From Bryobacterales bacterium (GTDB taxonomy: Bacteria; Acidobacteriota; Terriglobia; Bryobacterales; Bryobacteraceae), in assembly GCA_016789755.1 (NCBI GenBank), contig JAEUQG010000138.1, positions 1 through 39,615 of the forward strand: 39,615 nucleotides of DNA, written 5' to 3'. A model generated the notes under the pieces. The model made no database searches, was not told the origin of the DNA, and worked only from the letters and a program-made list of their open reading frames with translations. Within the stretch, counting starts at the first letter, position 1; each line of letters opens with the position of its first letter. The position numbers were made by a program, and so were the translations under genes. Shown piece by piece: positions 14,893 through 23,235 of the stretch.

Positions 14893-15954
14893 CAGAATAT
14901 CCCGTACTCCATAGTTAAATCCCGCAAGTCCGCATCGTCCTGCAGGAAGAGAGCGAGAAGCGCCGCGTGAAACCGCCGGCTGATCTTGCTGACTTCCATC
15001 CACGCTGGACTGGCGGACAAATCCCCGTCTGGCTTCGCCTTTGCCAGAGCTTCTCTCTTGTCCGGATCGTCAAGAAGCGCAAGGAATCGGTCGTAGCTCT
15101 GAAAGATGTCCCGTGCAGTTTGGGGTTTGACGTCGTTTCGCAGACACGCCTTGGCAACCAATTCGAGGGGCGTTAGCGCCAACTGCCGCTCCATATACTC
15201 CAGCAGCAGAGCAACGGAGGGTTGCCGACTGCACAGCGACTCTCTCGCTTCCTTCGCATCATCGTCGAGGGCGCAGAAATACACGCGCAGCAGTCCTGCG
15301 GCAAAGACCAGTTTTCTTGACATGCGAAGTTTCGCATTCCGCAGCGCCCATTTTTTGTCACTGGCGCGCTGCTTGTAAACGAAGTCGACGGTGACCGTTC
15401 GCCAATATCGAGTGAGGTCGTTCAGAAGGAATCGTGGGATGCGGCGTTGCGAACTTCCCCAGCGAAATCCGCGGTCGTCTTCCACGTAGCGCTTCAGCAC
15501 TTGACGCCGCACTCGATCGTAGGCTTCGCGGCTACCCACCGGCAAAGATTCGATCAACATCAATACACGGCGAGTCGTTATTGGAGTTCTTATCGTCTTC
15601 GCCACCGATGTAGTGAACAAGGTCATGGCCACTGACCATCGTTCCGAACAGCCCGCTTGCTCCTGGTTCCTTGTCTCGTAATGCATCGGCGATCAGCCGT
15701 TCTTGTGTTTTGTGCTCGTGATCGGCTTGCCCATCGATAAGCAGTATCCAATCCCTATCGCTGCCGGCTGTGCACTCCCCTCTGGCAACCGAACCGAATA
15801 CAACAACGGTGGTATCGGGACTGCTGAGATCCTTCAGATCTGCCTCCAGCTTCTGCCGTTCGACTTCCGACGTTATCCGCGCTTTCTGGATTGCAGGCCA
15901 GTGATCATCAAGTTGTTCGGCCAACTGATCCAGAAGGGAGCCCGATCTGTTCAT
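14892..15954 (-). pseudogene. Nucleotidyltransferase-fold protein split by a +1 frameshift at about 15579
   Basis: Two overlapping frames make up one protein of about 353 residues. The first (from the ATG at 15954, with an AGAGG ribosome binding site) has the nucleotidyltransferase signature VVVFGSVARGE followed by GSDRDWILLIDG, with the DxD-type metal site, and ends its sensible part at HYIGGEDDKNSN. The second resumes with TTRRVLMLIESLPVGSREAY, then LNDLTRYWRTVTVDFVYKQR and MSRKLVFAAGLLRVYF, the helical half expected of the same family. Skipping a single A at about 15579 joins them as GEDDKNSNTTRRVLM. The match to the family's usual continuous reading is from memory. A sequencing error, a true pseudogene or a programmed +1 shift are all possible. 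The next gene overlaps its stop by one base. Confidence 0.8.
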
Positions 15955-15976
15955 TCGTACCTCTAGGCTACGACGA

Positions 15977-16005
15977 TTTGCACTCACGGCGGATTCTTAT
16001 ATAAT
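15977..16005 (+). promoter_or_regulatory. Sigma70-type promoter of the TonB-dependent receptor gene
   Basis: TTTGCA (15977-15982), 17 bases, then a perfect TATAAT (16000-16005). The expected start is near 16012, about 17 bases before the ATG at 16029. It lies in the 74-base divergent region shared with the nucleotidyltransferase gene. Confidence 0.6.
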
Positions 16006-16028
16006 GCCCCCCCAGCGAGCAAATCACC

Positions 16029-19000
16029 ATGTTCTTTCGCATAGCCACTCTCCTCTTCGCCATCGCCCTGCTGCCGGCCCAGGAATTCCGGGGCACGCTG
16101 CAAGGCACGGTCACCGACCCATCGAGCGCCAACATCATCGGCGCGGAGGTGGTGCTGCGCAACACCGGCACCGGCATCGAACGCCGTGGCACAACCGATT
16201 CCGAAGGCCACTACCTCTTCCAATTTCTCCCGCCCGGCAACTACACGCTCACCACGCGCATGCAGGGCTTCCGCACCGATGAGCGCAGCGGCATCGGGAT
16301 CACACTCGGCGACAACCTGCGCCACGATGTTCAACTCCAAATCGGCCAGTCCACGGAAACCGTCACCGTCACCGGCGATGTCTCCACCATTCAAACCGAA
16401 TCGTCGGCGCTTGGCTCCACCGTCCGCCGCGAAGTCATCGACACACTCCCGCTCAAGGGCCACTCCAGCCTGTTCATGTTCACCCTGGCAACCGGCGTAG
16501 TGAACAACCGCTACGGCGAAGATACGCGCCCCAACGACACCATCACCAACGTCTCCTATTCGGCCAATGGCGCTCCCATGGCCTCCGGCGATATCTCGGT
16601 CGATGGCGTGGCCAACACGATCAATGTCAACCGCGGTGTGAACATTTCACAATGGGTGCCTTCCACCGATGCCGTGCAGGAGTTCAAGTTGCAGACCGGC
16701 ACCTTGCCCGCAGAGTACGGCCGCTCCGGCGGCAGCTTCATGAACATCGTCATCAAGTCAGGCACCAACGATGTCCACGGCGCGGCCTATGAGTATCTCC
16801 GCAACGCCGCGCTCGATGCCAATCTGTACTTCAACAACGCCACCGGCCAGCGGTTGGCGCGCTATGGCTCGAACACCTACGGCTTCTCCATCGGCGGCCC
16901 AGTCTACCTGCCGAAGGTATACAACGGCAAGAACCGCACCTTCTTCTTTTTCAATTTCGAGGGCTCGCGCGAGGGCAACGGACTCACCAACAATCTCAAT
17001 GTCCCTACCAGCAAAATGCGCAACGGCGATTTCTCCGAATTCACCGGCCCCATCTACAATCCGTTCAGCGGCCGCAACGTGAATGGCGTGCCCGTCCGCG
17101 ACCCCATCCCCGGCAACATCATTCCCGCCTCCCTGCAAGACGCCGCTGGAAAAGGCATCCTCAACAGTTGGCCGACGTCGAATACGCCCAGCCCGCGGCC
17201 GCAGACTCCGTGGGTGCAGAACTTCGTCTACTCCTACAAATGGCCGCGCGACTACGATTCCATCGTGCTCAAGTTCGACCACTACTTCTCCTCGAAGAAC
17301 CAGATGTTCGTGCGCGTCAATCAAGGCGAGGGATCGCTGGTGTTTCCACGCTCCTGCGATTGCATCGGCGCCAACCAGGGCAACCGCGTGAAGCGCCCGC
17401 ACTACGGCATCGCACTCAACGACAATCACCTCATCAATCCCAGTACAACGCTCGATATCCGCCTCGGCTACGCCCGCGGAGTGGAAGACAACAAGCCCTG
17501 GTCGGACGGTTTCGATCCCACCACGCTGGGCTTCGTCTCCTCTTACCGGAACCTGATCCAGGGCCTTGCGTTCCCAACCGTGAACGTGACCGATTTCACT
17601 TCCCTCGGCGGCAGCCCGCTGATCAAGGACCCGGGCGACACCTGGTCATTACAGCCCTCGATCTCCAAGCAGGCATCGAAGCATCTCATCAAGACCGGAG
17701 GCGAAATCCGGCTGTTGCGCGGGCATTTCTTCCGCAACACGAACCCCGCCGGCACGTTTAGCTTCGGACCGAACCAAACCGGCGGGCCGAACGTGAACAC
17801 GCCCGCGCAGGGCTTTGCCATGGCGTCGCTGCTGTTCGGCTACGGTTCGGGATCGCTGGACTCAAACACCGGCGTGTCGATTCAGAACGTCTACTACGCG
17901 GCTTATGTGCAGGACGATTGGCGCGTGTCGCCGCGGCTGACCATCAACGCCGGCGTTCGCTGGGAGTACGAGTCGCCGCGAACGGAGCGCTACAACCGGG
18001 CGACGCGCGGGTTCGCCTTCGGGGCGCCATCGCCGGTGCGCGCGCCAGGGCTGAACCTCACCGGCGGGCTGCTCTATGCGGGCGTGAACGGACAGGACCG
18101 CGGCATCTACGCGCAGGATCGCAACAACATCGCTCCGCGCATCGGCTTCGCCCTGATGCCGATGAAGAAGGTGGTACTGCGAGGCGGATATTCGCTCAGC
18201 TACATTCCGGTGATCGGCTCGGTCCTGTCGGATGGATTCAGCAACACCACGCCCTGGGTGGCTTCCACCGACGGCGGAATCACGGTGCCCAACCGGCTGT
18301 CGAATCCATTCCCCGGCGGGTTGATTCCACCCATCGGAAATTCGCTCGGGCTGGCGACGCTGGTGGGCCAGGGCATCACCTTCCTCGAACCCGGCGACCG
18401 TACGCCGATCTTCCACAACTGGCAGTTCAACATCCAGCGCGAGTTGCCCAGCCAGATGCTGATCGAGGTGGCCTACGTCGGCTCACGCGGCGTGCGGCTC
18501 ATCTCCGCCAACGAGAATCTCAACCAGGTGCGGCCCTCGGACTTCGGCCTTGGCGCGGCGCTCAAACAGCAGGTGGAGAATCCGTTCTTCGGCATTCTCA
18601 CCGCGGGAGCGCTCACCGGACGAACCGTCGCCCGAGAGCAGCTACTGCGGCCCTATCCGCAGTACACCGGCGTCACACGGTCGAGCCCGGCGTTCGGCAA
18701 CAGCGTCTATCACTCGCTGCAAATCAAACTGGAAAAGCGGCTCGCGCACGGTCTCTCGGCGCTGGTGAGCTATACGGCGTCGAAGAACATCTCCGATCTG
18801 AACGGCACGCGCGATGCATTCAACCGTGCCGCCGAGCGTTCCATCAGCGACATCGACGTTCCGCAGCGGCTCACCGTGGCCGGGGTATTCGATATCCCCG
18901 TGGGAAAAGGAAAGCGCTTCGCCAACGGCATCTCGCGCCCTCTCGACTGGGTGATCGGCGGATGGCAGTTATCGACGTTCCAAACCTACCAGGGCGGCTT

Positions 19001-19412
19001 CGCGCTGGGCTACGGCTTCGCGGGCGGAACGTTTGCCGCGGGAACTTCGCCGCGCGTAAACGTGAGTGGCGATCCCACGGCCGGCGTCAGCGGATCGCAC
19101 GCCAGCCGCCTGGCGCGCTACTTCAATACCGATGTGTTCAGCCGTCCGGCCGATTTCACGCTCGGCAGCCTGGGCCCTCGCATCGGCAGCGTGCGCAGTC
19201 CGGGAATGGACAACGTGAACATTACCCTAAGCAAATACTTCACGTTTGCCGAAAGAATCAAAATGGAGTTCCGCACCTCGGCATTCAATGCCTGGAATCA
19301 TCCCGTATTTGGCGGCCCGAACACCACGGTCGGCAACGCCAGTTTCGGGCGTATCTCTTCACAGGCGAACTTGAGCCGCCAGGTGGAATTCGGTCTTCGC
19401 GTCTTGTGGTAA
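16029..19412 (+). CDS. TonB-dependent outer-membrane receptor with N-terminal carboxypeptidase-regulatory domain
   Basis: A 1127-residue outer-membrane protein. After a signal peptide (about 1-18) comes a carboxypeptidase-regulatory-like/Cna-B beta-sandwich (about 20-105: GTLQGTVTDPSSANIIGAEV, FQFLPPGNYTLTTRMQGF), then a plug domain (about 110-260: TVTGDVSTIQTESSALGSTV, EYGRSGGSFMNIVIKSGTND) and a very large beta-barrel ending in a short aromatic C-terminus (LSRQVEFGLRVLW). This architecture is the expanded acidobacterial 'oar-like' family, thought to import large nutrients or bind polymers, driven by TonB. The substrate cannot be predicted. It has its own promoter and is followed after 33 bases by a small secreted protein on the same strand. 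Confidence 0.92.
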   Translation: MFFRIATLLFAIALLPAQEFRGTLQGTVTDPSSANIIGAEVVLRNTGTGIERRGTTDSEGHYLFQFLPPGNYTLTTRMQGFRTDERSGIGITLGDNLRHDVQLQIGQSTETVTVTGDVSTIQTESSALGSTVRREVIDTLPLKGHSSLFMFTLATGVVNNRYGEDTRPNDTITNVSYSANGAPMASGDISVDGVANTINVNRGVNISQWVPSTDAVQEFKLQTGTLPAEYGRSGGSFMNIVIKSGTNDVHGAAYEYLRNAALDANLYFNNATGQRLARYGSNTYGFSIGGPVYLPKVYNGKNRTFFFFNFEGSREGNGLTNNLNVPTSKMRNGDFSEFTGPIYNPFSGRNVNGVPVRDPIPGNIIPASLQDAAGKGILNSWPTSNTPSPRPQTPWVQNFVYSYKWPRDYDSIVLKFDHYFSSKNQMFVRVNQGEGSLVFPRSCDCIGANQGNRVKRPHYGIALNDNHLINPSTTLDIRLGYARGVEDNKPWSDGFDPTTLGFVSSYRNLIQGLAFPTVNVTDFTSLGGSPLIKDPGDTWSLQPSISKQASKHLIKTGGEIRLLRGHFFRNTNPAGTFSFGPNQTGGPNVNTPAQGFAMASLLFGYGSGSLDSNTGVSIQNVYYAAYVQDDWRVSPRLTINAGVRWEYESPRTERYNRATRGFAFGAPSPVRAPGLNLTGGLLYAGVNGQDRGIYAQDRNNIAPRIGFALMPMKKVVLRGGYSLSYIPVIGSVLSDGFSNTTPWVASTDGGITVPNRLSNPFPGGLIPPIGNSLGLATLVGQGITFLEPGDRTPIFHNWQFNIQRELPSQMLIEVAYVGSRGVRLISANENLNQVRPSDFGLGAALKQQVENPFFGILTAGALTGRTVAREQLLRPYPQYTGVTRSSPAFGNSVYHSLQIKLEKRLAHGLSALVSYTASKNISDLNGTRDAFNRAAERSISDIDVPQRLTVAGVFDIPVGKGKRFANGISRPLDWVIGGWQLSTFQTYQGGFALGYGFAGGTFAAGTSPRVNVSGDPTAGVSGSHASRLARYFNTDVFSRPADFTLGSLGPRIGSVRSPGMDNVNITLSKYFTFAERIKMEFRTSAFNAWNHPVFGGPNTTVGNASFGRISSQANLSRQVEFGLRVLW

Positions 19413-19445
19413 ATAGAACTAGGAAAAACAGAAGGGCTTCCGACC

Positions 19446-19895
19446 ATGAAAACACCCACACACTTCGTACTTGCCTGCACGCTGGCTGGGATCGCCATCG
19501 TTGCGGGCACGCAATATAAGAGCGCCGCGCAAACACCGGACAATCTCACCCCCGGCATGCTGTTTGGGCCGGTCTATGTCGCTGAAGGCCAGCGCCTGGA
19601 ACTCTGCTCCAGCAATTTGGGAGAAGGGACGCTACAGGCGATTGTGCACTTCCGCAACCTGTCAACGGGAGAGGTGACCCGCAACCAGGAGTTGACGCTG
19701 CCGTCGGGCGGCGGAGAGTGCGCGGCGTATAACGGTACGGGCCATGTTGTGGGAATGGCCAGGGGCGATGGGCGCGCCTCGGATTGGGTCAGCCCCTCCA
19801 ATGCGTTGATCTCCACGATGGCAGTGGTCGATCCGGCCAGCGGCACTAAGGTCTCGGTGCTGGGAGTGGCGAAACTCTGGGTGCGCGGACTGTAG
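19446..19895 (+). CDS. Small secreted protein of unknown function, 149 residues
   Basis: A signal peptide (about 1-29, MKTPTHFVLACTLAGIAIVA) is followed by a roughly 120-residue beta-rich domain with two cysteines (about 54 and 92) that could form a disulphide. The pattern VYVAEGQRLELCSSNLGEGT and GTKVSVLGVAKLWVRG suggests a beta-sandwich. I do not recognise the family. An AGAAGG ribosome binding site lies about 10 bases before the ATG. It follows the TonB receptor by 33 bases and is probably co-transcribed, so it may be an accessory surface or periplasmic protein for it. The dispersed repeat starts 12 bases after its stop codon. Confidence 0.75.
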   Translation: MKTPTHFVLACTLAGIAIVAGTQYKSAAQTPDNLTPGMLFGPVYVAEGQRLELCSSNLGEGTLQAIVHFRNLSTGEVTRNQELTLPSGGGECAAYNGTGHVVGMARGDGRASDWVSPSNALISTMAVVDPASGTKVSVLGVAKLWVRGL

Positions 19896-19906
19896 ACACA
19901 AACTGG

Positions 19907-19984
19907 CCAAGGGCTTCGCGTTTGATATCCCGGGATATGGAAGACGGGAGACGGAAGACGAAAGCCGGAATGGTTTGTGGTGTT
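19907..19984 (+). repeat. Dispersed 3'-end repeat, copy A
   Basis: Partner of the segment at 7756-7830 (which is on the minus strand). It starts 12 bases after a stop codon, in the same orientation as the gene. It contains the perfect palindrome ATATCCCGGGATAT and the internal repetition GGAAGACGGGAGAC/GGAAGACGAAAGCC. The rest of the 190-base gap up to the convergent CRTAC1 gene shows nothing recognisable. Confidence 0.75.
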
Positions 19985-20085
19985 CCTGATGGCGACGGAC
20001 GCACTGCTGCGTGCCGTTGGACTCAAAGTCGCAGACTGAGTCCGCAACGAGAACAAGATTCACGTTCCGGCTCGTGTAAGGGCAA

Positions 20086-21738
20086 CTAGGGCAGTCTCTC
20101 GCCTTCCCCCTCCACCAGCGTGACGTAGCGGCCGGTGGGTGGCGCGGCGAACCGCTCCTTGCGGGTGCTGGGAAGCGGCCATTTCACATCCACCCACTCG
20201 GCGCGTTGCGCCTGGCCAATGCCCAGTACTTCACGCGGATCGTGAGAGGAAAGATAGCTTCCCCCGGCGGTCTTGTAGCGCGACCGGGTGAGCCCTCCCG
20301 CGCGCCAGGTGAGCACGGCGCCCACGCCATCGCGATTGGCCTTAACCCCGCGCAGCTTCACTCCAACCCAGCGATTTCCCGACGCCCCCGTATTGCGCAG
20401 CAGCAGCGGAGCGCCGCCGTTGATTCCGATCAGCGCATCGGGGAACCCGTCGTTGGTGTAGTCGCCGATGGCTAACCCGCGCGCGCTGTAATCGCGCTGG
20501 AACGCCGGGCCGGCCAAGGAACTGATGTTACGGAACTCGCCCTGACGCTGCTCAAACAGCAACAACGGCTCGCGGTAGCGAACCTGCGGCGTCCGCTCCT
20601 GCACCATGTCGTCGGGATGGCCGTTGGCCACCAGCAGATCGGGCACGCCGTCGTTGTCGTAATCGAAGAACTTCGATCCCCAGCCGCTGAGGTAATAGGT
20701 GGCGCGGCCGATTTCGCCGGCAAAGGAGAGGTCGTCGAACATACCGTAGCCGGTATTGCGGTAGAGCGAGAAACGCTCCTTGTCGATGTTCGCCACAAAC
20801 AGATCCTGCCGCCCGTCGCCATTGATATCGGCGGCATCGACGCCCATTCCGGAACGGGGCAGACCATCGCTGCTGAGGGCCACCAGGGAGGCCATGCCGA
20901 TATCCTCGAATCCCTTCGCCCCGCGGTTGGCGAAGAGAAAATTCTCCACAGTGTCGTTGGCGACAAACAGATCGGCCAGCCCGTTGTTGTCGACGTCGGT
21001 GGCCACTGCACCCAGAGCTTTCCCCAGGCGCAAACCGATTCCCGTCTCTCTGCTGACATCGCGGAACGTGCCGTCCCCATTGTTCCGGAACAGATAGCTG
21101 GCCGACGGCCGGAACATGCGCGGAATGCAATAGCCGGGCTTGCCGCCGCGGGCGGAAAGGCAGCTTGCCTGCGTCTCTTTGCGATAGTCGACAAAGCCGC
21201 ACACAAACAGATCGAGCAGGCCATCGCCGTTGTAATCGAACCACAAAGCGCTGGTGGTCCAGCCGCCGATGGCCAACCCAGCCTGTTCGGTCACATCGCG
21301 AAAGGTGCCGTCGCCGTTGTTGCGGTAGAGAGCCGTGCGCCCGTAGGCGGTGACGAACAGGTCCGGAAAGCCGTCGTTGTTGTAGTCGCCCGCAGCCACC
21401 CCCATTCCGAAGGAGAATCCCCCGCCGATTCCCGCCGATTCCGTCACCTCGCGAAACGTTCCGTTGCGCTGATTGCGGTAGAGAGCGTGGCGTACCGGCT
21501 GGCGCGGGCGAAAGAAATCGCACGGGCCGCTGTTGACCAGGAAGATATCCATCCAGCCGTCGTTATCGAAATCGACGAATGCCACCCCCGGACCCATCGT
21601 CTCCGGCAGGTACCTCTCGGGGGACATCGCATTGCGGTGCACCCAACCGATACCGCTGCGCCCGGCGGAGACTTCCTCGAACAATGGAGGACTGGCCGCC
21701 AGTGCTGGCAAGCCGCCCAGAAACGATCGCCGCGTCAT
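20086..21738 (-). CDS. CRTAC1-type protein with FG-GAP/VCBS repeats and a C-terminal ASPIC/UnbV domain
   Basis: A 550-residue exported protein. A twin-arginine-type signal (MTRRSFLGGLPALAASPP) leads into a beta-propeller of FG-GAP repeats, seen as regularly spaced DFDNDGWMDIFL, DYNNDGFPDLFV, DYNGDGLLDLFV, DVDNNGLADLFV, DINGDGRQDLFV, DYDNDGVPDLLV and DYTNDGFPDALI motifs. These are EF-hand-like calcium loops. An ASPIC/UnbV domain follows at the C-terminus (WVGVKLRGVKANRDGVGAVL, YLSSHDPREVLGIGQ). Such proteins are secreted and abundant in acidobacteria and planctomycetes; their role is unclear, possibly binding at the cell surface. The ATG at 21738 is preferred to a longer reading because GGAGG precedes it and the twin-arginine signal starts there. 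Confidence 0.9.
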   Translation of the reverse strand: MTRRSFLGGLPALAASPPLFEEVSAGRSGIGWVHRNAMSPERYLPETMGPGVAFVDFDNDGWMDIFLVNSGPCDFFRPRQPVRHALYRNQRNGTFREVTESAGIGGGFSFGMGVAAGDYNNDGFPDLFVTAYGRTALYRNNGDGTFRDVTEQAGLAIGGWTTSALWFDYNGDGLLDLFVCGFVDYRKETQASCLSARGGKPGYCIPRMFRPSASYLFRNNGDGTFRDVSRETGIGLRLGKALGAVATDVDNNGLADLFVANDTVENFLFANRGAKGFEDIGMASLVALSSDGLPRSGMGVDAADINGDGRQDLFVANIDKERFSLYRNTGYGMFDDLSFAGEIGRATYYLSGWGSKFFDYDNDGVPDLLVANGHPDDMVQERTPQVRYREPLLLFEQRQGEFRNISSLAGPAFQRDYSARGLAIGDYTNDGFPDALIGINGGAPLLLRNTGASGNRWVGVKLRGVKANRDGVGAVLTWRAGGLTRSRYKTAGGSYLSSHDPREVLGIGQAQRAEWVDVKWPLPSTRKERFAAPPTGRYVTLVEGEGERLP

Positions 21739-21847
21739 TGTCCTCCATGAAACGAAACGTGCACGTCCCGCGCCCACAATTTCCAAGGATCACACGGTTG
21801 CACCATGGCGCGTATTGCTCAGGACCGCAGTATACTAACCTGACGCT

Positions 21848-22126
21848 ATGCCCACCGAAACCAGCTACACCAACTTGCGCGAGCATCTGGCCAAGTTCCT
21901 CGACCAGGTGACGGCGCAGCAGGAGATCATCGTCGTGCGCCGCAAGGAAGGGCAGGATGTGGCCCTCATCGACGCCCGCGAGTTGGAAGGGCTGCTGGAA
22001 ACGGCGCACCTGCTGCGCGCGCCGAAGAATGCCAAACGGCTGCTCAAAGGACTGCGCCGCGCCGGCCAGGACAAGGGCAAATCGAAGACCGTGGAGCAAG
22101 TGCGCCAGGAGGCCGGCCTTGCCTGA
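21848..22126 (+). CDS. yefM: YefM/Phd-family antitoxin
   Basis: A 92-residue antitoxin. The N-terminal DNA-binding/dimerisation fold has the family pattern TSYTNLREHLAKFLDQVTAQ, then EIIVVRRKEGQDVALIDARE and a helical C-terminal tail that would wrap the toxin. Antitoxins of this type bind the partner toxin and repress their own operon. The toxin gene overlaps its end. A TATACT -10-like box sits at 21831-21836, but no matching -35 box was found. The gene is divergent from the CRTAC1 gene. Confidence 0.9.
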   Translation: MPTETSYTNLREHLAKFLDQVTAQQEIIVVRRKEGQDVALIDARELEGLLETAHLLRAPKNAKRLLKGLRRAGQDKGKSKTVEQVRQEAGLA

Positions 22127-22376
22127 AGCCGTCTTTCATCCCGAATTCCGCGACGATTTGCACGCTTGGGCCAAGACCGATCCCGCCATCGCCCACCGCA
22201 TTCTGGCGCTGGTGGAAGAAACGCTGGCCGGTCCAGCCGCCGGCGCCGGCCGTCCCGTGGCCCTGAAAGGCGTGCTCGATGGATGCATGGCGCGGCGCGT
22301 CACCTTGCTCCATCGCCTGGTCTATCGCGTAGCCGGCGACCGCATTCACTTCCTGCAAGCCAAGTATCATTGGTAA
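22119..22376 (+). CDS. yoeB: YoeB/Txe-family toxin with altered active-site residues
   Basis: An 85-residue protein overlapping the antitoxin stop by 8 bases and starting at a TTG. It aligns with E. coli YoeB along its length: DDLHAWAKTDPAIAHRI, RPVALKGVLDG, ARRVTLLHRLVYRV and the terminal KYHW. YoeB is a ribosome-dependent mRNA endonuclease. The catalytic Arg65 and His83 have equivalents (R66, H84), but Glu46 is replaced by V47 and the final Tyr84 by Trp. The activity may therefore be weak or changed. Antitoxin binding could be intact. Start choice: the TTG gives the length typical of the family (84-85 residues), and no ATG is available in frame nearby. Confidence 0.85.
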   Translation: MPEAVFHPEFRDDLHAWAKTDPAIAHRILALVEETLAGPAAGAGRPVALKGVLDGCMARRVTLLHRLVYRVAGDRIHFLQAKYHW

Positions 22377-22390
22377 GGGTTCCATCTCTT

Positions 22391-23212
22391 ATGCGCATTC
22401 GATCCCGTTATCTCATCCTCGCCGCGGCGGCGGCGGTGGCGATGCTCATTCCCGCTCCGGCGCAGCAACCGGCGCCGAAAAAGAAGAAGCTGCTCGCCAT
22501 CGGCGCCTGCAAGGGCTTTCATCACGACGCCGTCTCGCACGGCTTGGCCACCGTCTGGAAGATCGGCCAGGAATCGGGCCTGTGGGACACCTATATCAAG
22601 ACCGATACTGAGTTGCTGACCAAACGCAAGCTGGGGGGCAACGCCAAGACGCTCGATTACTTCGATGCCGTGCTGTTCTACACCACCGGCGAGATCGATC
22701 TCACCGACGAACAGAAGAAAGATCTGCTCAGCTTCGTGCGCGACGACGGCAAGGGCTTTCTCGGCGCGCACAGCGCCACCGATACGCTCTATAAGTGGCC
22801 GGAATACGGCGAAATGATCGGCGGATATTTCGATCATCATCCGTGGAATCAATTCCAGGCGCCGGTGATCGTGGAGGATCGCACCTTCCCCGCCACGAAG
22901 CACTTCCCTTCCGAATTCACCATTCACGACGAGATCTACCAGATCAAGGAATTCTCGCGCGACCGCGTGCGCGTGCTGATGCGGCTCGATGAGAACAAGA
23001 TCGATCTGGCGCGCAAGAACGTCAACCGCAAGGACAAGGATTTCGCCGTCACCTGGGTGCGCGACTACGGCAAAGGCCGCGTGTTCTACAGCACGCTGGG
23101 CCATCGCGAGGACGCCTGGGACCGCCCCGACGTGCAGAAGATGTGGCTCGAAGCCGTCAAGTGGGCCATGGGCATGACCCAGGGATCGGCCACTCCGCGG
23201 CCCCGGCCCTGA
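22391..23212 (+). CDS. Secreted ThuA-like (trehalose-utilisation) domain protein
   Basis: A 273-residue exported protein. A signal peptide (about 1-25, ending PAPAQQ) precedes a class I glutamine-amidotransferase-like fold of the ThuA family: KKKLLAIGACKGFHHDAVSH, LDYFDAVLFYTTGEIDLTDE, GKGFLGAHSATDTLYKW, PFFF-less GGYFDHHPW, TIHDEIYQIKEFSRDRVRVL and GRVFYSTLGHREDAW. ThuA was named from a trehalose-use operon; these copies lack the catalytic cysteine triad of true amidotransferases and are usually near sugar-degrading genes. No such gene is adjacent here. The ATG at 22391 is 14 bases after the toxin stop, and I reject a longer reading beginning inside the toxin gene. Confidence 0.85.
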   Translation: MRIRSRYLILAAAAAVAMLIPAPAQQPAPKKKKLLAIGACKGFHHDAVSHGLATVWKIGQESGLWDTYIKTDTELLTKRKLGGNAKTLDYFDAVLFYTTGEIDLTDEQKKDLLSFVRDDGKGFLGAHSATDTLYKWPEYGEMIGGYFDHHPWNQFQAPVIVEDRTFPATKHFPSEFTIHDEIYQIKEFSRDRVRVLMRLDENKIDLARKNVNRKDKDFAVTWVRDYGKGRVFYSTLGHREDAWDRPDVQKMWLEAVKWAMGMTQGSATPRPRP

Positions 23213-23235
23213 TTCGGGCTTACAATAGTGCGTAT

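Noticed and set aside
14893..15003. Upstream N-terminal extension of the TIM-barrel gene
   Set aside because: It lies inside the upstream nucleotidyltransferase gene in another frame; MRIIGFSTG at 14892 is the natural start.
21798..21836. Full sigma70 promoter for the toxin-antitoxin operon
   Set aside because: TATACT is present at 21831-21836, but no -35 box lies at a usable distance; TTGCAC is 27 bases away.
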